Below the pieces are notes generated by a model that saw only the letters and a list, made by a program, of their open reading frames with translations, was not told the DNA's origin and did no database searches. Position numbers and translations under genes: made by a program. Shown piece after piece: positions 7,987 to 9,934 of a DNA stretch of 9,934 nucleotides. Position 1 is the stretch's first letter. The number at the start of each line of letters is the position of its first letter. The stretch is from NCBI GenBank assembly GCA_027297025.1, contig JAPUIM010000192.1:1-9934 (forward strand), written 5' to 3'. This DNA comes from Bacteroidota bacterium (GTDB lineage: Bacteria > Bacteroidota > Bacteroidia > Cytophagales > Cyclobacteriaceae).

Positions 7987-8635
7987 TTTTTAAACCATTC
8001 ATGATTTTTAGTCCGAAAGTGGTGCCTATCCTGTCTACTCCTGATTCCAGGTATACCTTGGATTGCTCATAACTTTCAATTCCTCCAGATACTTTAACAC
8101 CGACTTGAGGGGATAATACTTCTTTCATCAAACCCAGGTGTTTTATGTTAGCTCCTTCGGGGCCTATATCGGTTGAAGTGACCACAAAATCGGCACCGCC
8201 ATTTTTACAAACTTTACAGGCACTTTTTATCTCCTTTTCATCCAAATAACCTGTTTCGATGATTATTTTAATGATTGCTTCCTTTTGATGGATCAATTGG
8301 GCAAATTTTGAAATTTCAATTTTTGGCCAGGACATACCTGATTTGAATGCCGAAAGATTTATCATCACGTCCAATTCATCGGCACCATCATCCATTGCCT
8401 TTTTGATTTCCTCCAACTTGGTTTCTGCCATGTTATAACCGTAGGGATATCCTGCCACTGTTACCAACTTTACATCAGCACTCCCCAATTCACGCTTCGC
8501 TTTTTTCACCCAAAAAGGAGGTACGCAAACCGCGTAAAATGCATATTCCAGGGCTTCACCAACCAGTTGGTCAATATCGCGATCGGTAATGGTAGGGCTC
8601 AAATTGGTATGTTCTATGTACTTATTTAAATCCAT
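7976..8635 (-). CDS. DeoC-family protein lacking the Schiff-base lysine (probable aldolase paralog or pseudoenzyme)
   Basis: This is a 219-residue TIM-barrel protein of the deoxyribose-phosphate aldolase family (short bacterial type). ATG 8635 is chosen because it gives the normal N-terminus (MDLNKYIEHTNLSP). A TTG at 8680 would add 15 unrelated residues. Typical motifs are VCVPP (37-40 region), GADELDVMIN (84-93, with the conserved acid D89), ETGYLDEKEI and VKVSGGI (180-186, with the second active-site lysine K181). The Schiff-base lysine, expected in DFVKTSTG, is replaced by valine 152 (DFVVTSTD), with codon GTC. The glycine after TST is also changed to aspartate (D156), and the C-terminal phosphate-binding GTSS-type motif reads GTTF. 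The reading frame is intact, so selection keeps the protein. I infer that the standard retro-aldol reaction is lost or altered. A role in regulation, binding or another reaction is possible but unproven. The gene overlaps acyP downstream. Confidence 0.85.
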   Translation of the reverse strand: MDLNKYIEHTNLSPTITDRDIDQLVGEALEYAFYAVCVPPFWVKKAKRELGSADVKLVTVAGYPYGYNMAETKLEEIKKAMDDGADELDVMINLSAFKSGMSWPKIEISKFAQLIHQKEAIIKIIIETGYLDEKEIKSACKVCKNGGADFVVTSTDIGPEGANIKHLGLMKEVLSPQVGVKVSGGIESYEQSKVYLESGVDRIGTTFGLKIMNGLKIGS

Positions 8636-8747
8636 CAATGGTTTAGGAAATAGGCCTGCCGTTGTACAACAGTAGTGCAAATAAAAATAAGAAAAAAAGT
8701 GATAACTTTAGGTAACCTACAATTCAAGAACTACTTTTTGTTTTTAT
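8636..8747. promoter_or_regulatory. Divergent control region between the two deoC paralogs
   Basis: These 112 nt must hold both promoters of the divergent deoC genes. A 10-bp perfect palindrome GTTGTACAAC lies at 8661-8670. An 11-bp interrupted palindrome, TAGGT-A-ACCTA, lies at 8709-8719. For the rightward gene, TACTTTTTG (8732-8740) resembles a TAnnTTTG box with one extra base, but it sits only 7 nt before the ATG. TAACTTTA (8703-8710) is a second near match. None is convincing alone. The arrangement suits one shared regulator. Confidence 0.35.
8661..8670. repeat. 10-bp perfect palindrome, possible operator
   Basis: GTTGTACAAC is its own reverse complement. It lies 25 nt upstream of the ATG of the deoC-like gene (8635) and 77 nt upstream of the rightward deoC. 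This is where a repressor could act on both genes. A 10-bp palindrome can be chance, and no regulator gene is visible in the window. Confidence 0.3.
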
Positions 8748-9656
8748 ATGACAAATAAACCCAACTATAGAAGCTTAAATTTCACTACCATAGACCAAGT
8801 AGGGGTTGAAGAGCGAGTTGCCCGATTTGGTAGCCGCAGTATTAAAAAATCCTCTAAGATGCAGGGTTTGAAGATGGTATTGAGCATGATCGACCTGACC
8901 ACTCTGGAGGGAAAAGACACACCAGGAAAAGTTAAGCAATTGTGTTATAAGGCAATGCATTTGCATGACGCCGAATCTGATATTCCGCATGTGGCTGCTG
9001 TTTGTGTATATCCTTCATTGGTGAAGGTGGCCAAAGGAGCATTAAAAGACAGTCAGATCAAGGTGGCTTCGGTTGCTACTTCCTTTCCCAGCGGACAAGC
9101 TGATTTCAAGGTGAAAATCGATGACACCAAATTTGCTATTGACGAAGGGGCGGACGAAGTGGATATGGTGATCTCCAGGGGAGAATTTTTAAAAGGAAAT
9201 CATCAATATGTCTATGATGAGATTACAGCGATCAAGGAGATATGTGGGAAAACCCATCTCAAGGTAATTTTGGAAACCGGAGAACTCAACACCCTGGATA
9301 ATGTTAGAAAAGCCAGTGAAATCGCTATTGATGCAGGCTGCGATTTCATAAAAACATCCACCGGAAAGGTTCAGCCGGCAGCTACTTTGCCGGTAACTTT
9401 GGTCATGTTAGAGGCTATACGAGATCACTACTATAAAACCGGCAGAATGGTGGGGATGAAACCGGCTGGAGGCGTCTCCCAGGCAAAGTTAGCATTGCAA
9501 TACCTGGTAATGGTTAAGGAAACTCTGGGAAATAAGTGGCTTACACCAAAATGGTTTAGATTTGGCGCTAGCCGATTAGCTAATGACGTGTTGATGCAGA
9601 TCATGAAAGAAAAGACCGGCAACTATCAATCATTGGATTATTTCTCAATCGACTAA
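8748..9656 (+). CDS. deoC: Deoxyribose-phosphate aldolase (class I, eukaryote-like long form)
   Basis: This cytosolic enzyme (302 residues) splits 2-deoxyribose 5-phosphate into glyceraldehyde 3-phosphate and acetaldehyde, the last step of deoxynucleoside breakdown. All catalytic landmarks are present: DLTTLEGKDT (49-58), AAVCVYPS (83-90), D139 in GADEVDMVI, the Schiff-base lysine K202 in DFIKTSTGK, the second lysine K238 in GMKPAGGV, and the phosphate-binding FGAS (272-275). About 33 more residues precede the DLTTL motif than in E. coli DeoC (259 aa). Several stretches (LCYKA, AAVCVYP, ETGEL, IKTSTGK, KPAGG, FRFGAS) recall animal DERA from memory. Start ATG 8748 is the first in-frame ATG and gives a plausible N-terminal extension. 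The gene runs 1 nt ahead of an aldehyde dehydrogenase gene, indicating a shared transcript. It is back to back with a divergent, catalytically altered deoC paralog. Confidence 0.95.
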   Translation: MTNKPNYRSLNFTTIDQVGVEERVARFGSRSIKKSSKMQGLKMVLSMIDLTTLEGKDTPGKVKQLCYKAMHLHDAESDIPHVAAVCVYPSLVKVAKGALKDSQIKVASVATSFPSGQADFKVKIDDTKFAIDEGADEVDMVISRGEFLKGNHQYVYDEITAIKEICGKTHLKVILETGELNTLDNVRKASEIAIDAGCDFIKTSTGKVQPAATLPVTLVMLEAIRDHYYKTGRMVGMKPAGGVSQAKLALQYLVMVKETLGNKWLTPKWFRFGASRLANDVLMQIMKEKTGNYQSLDYFSID

Positions 9657-9657
9657 T

Positions 9658-9934
9658 ATGATCAAGATTTCAAATACAACTAAAAAATTGCATACGCCAT
9701 TGGAATTCAACACCGACTGGACCTACGCACCTGCACCTGAAAGCACCGACCACATTCAATTGAAGGATAAATATGATCTATTTATCAATGGAAAGTTTGT
9801 GAAGCCTACCCAGGACAAATACTTTTCTACCATCAATCCCGCTAACAATAAAAAGATTGCAGATGTGGCCCTGGCGGGAAAAGAGGACATCAACAAAGCG
9901 GTAAAAGCAGCACGTTCGGCATATAACAACGTAT
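9658..9934 (+). CDS. Aldehyde dehydrogenase family protein, N-terminal part (cut by window end)
   Basis: Only the first 92 codons are in the window. From ATG 9658 the frame is open to the last base. After a 40-residue leader, the sequence YDLFINGKFVKP, then STINPANNKKIADVALAGKEDINKAVKAAR matches the N-terminal strands and first helix of NAD(P)-dependent aldehyde dehydrogenases (usually about 480-510 residues). The catalytic cysteine and glutamate lie beyond the window. The leader before the FING motif is longer than in many members. The start lies 1 nt after the deoC stop, so the two are very probably co-translated. The likely job, inferred from this position, is to oxidise the acetaldehyde (or another aldehyde) released by DeoC. 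The sequence seen cannot fix the substrate. Confidence 0.9.
   Translation, partial: MIKISNTTKKLHTPLEFNTDWTYAPAPESTDHIQLKDKYDLFINGKFVKPTQDKYFSTINPANNKKIADVALAGKEDINKAVKAARSAYNNV

Noticed and set aside
7976..8635. Calling the deoC-like gene a decayed pseudogene
   Set aside because: The frame is full length, other conserved residues remain, and it is tightly overlapped with acyP; a functional paralog with an altered active site fits better.
8636..8680. Extended N-terminus of the deoC-like gene from TTG 8680
   Set aside because: The extra residues (MHYCCTTAGLFPKPL) do not fit the family, and the ATG at 8635 gives the standard N-terminus; the palindrome also lies in this stretch, which suits non-coding DNA.
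1..9934. A defence island, CRISPR array, retron, biosynthetic cluster or mobile element
   Set aside because: No direct-repeat arrays, transposase, integrase, reverse transcriptase, nuclease or modification genes were seen; the genes are ordinary efflux, peptidase and central-metabolism functions.

Overview
The window looks like a chromosomal segment from a Bacteroidetes (Bacteroidota) bacterium, most likely of the Cytophagales/Flavobacteriales type. This rests on the A+T-rich coding style with little Shine-Dalgarno signal, TTTG/TAnnTTTG-like promoter boxes, a large secreted M14 peptidase of a kind common in that phylum, and the VCVPP variant in one DeoC paralog. The assignment is an inference, since no rRNA or marker gene is present. 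No mobile element, CRISPR array, tRNA or rRNA is visible.

Left part (1-4215, minus strand): a two-gene efflux operon reading right to left, with a periplasmic adaptor (3142-4215) and then an RND/HAE1-type inner-membrane pump (62-3121). Their gap is 20 nt and an AT-only inverted repeat overlaps the adaptor stop codon. No TolC-like outer-membrane gene or regulator lies inside the window. A roughly 340-nt divergent intergenic region follows, with a candidate promoter for the rightward gene.

Middle (4558-7695, plus strand): a secreted M14-family zinc carboxypeptidase-like protein with a C-terminal glutamine-amidotransferase-like region, then a small unrecognised basic protein with its own TAnnTTTG-type box.

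Right part (7708-9934): two deoxyribose-phosphate aldolase (DeoC) paralogs transcribed away from each other. The minus-strand one is short and is translationally overlapped with an acylphosphatase that starts at TTG. It lacks the Schiff-base lysine of the family (valine instead), so it is probably not a normal aldolase. The plus-strand one keeps all the catalytic residues, resembles animal-type DERA, and sits 1 nt ahead of an aldehyde dehydrogenase cut by the window end. DeoC plus aldehyde dehydrogenase fits breakdown of deoxyribose 5-phosphate with oxidation of the aldehyde product.

Most of the window is ordinary. The most notable observation is the catalytic-lysine loss in the DeoC paralog placed back to back with an intact DeoC and coupled to an acylphosphatase.
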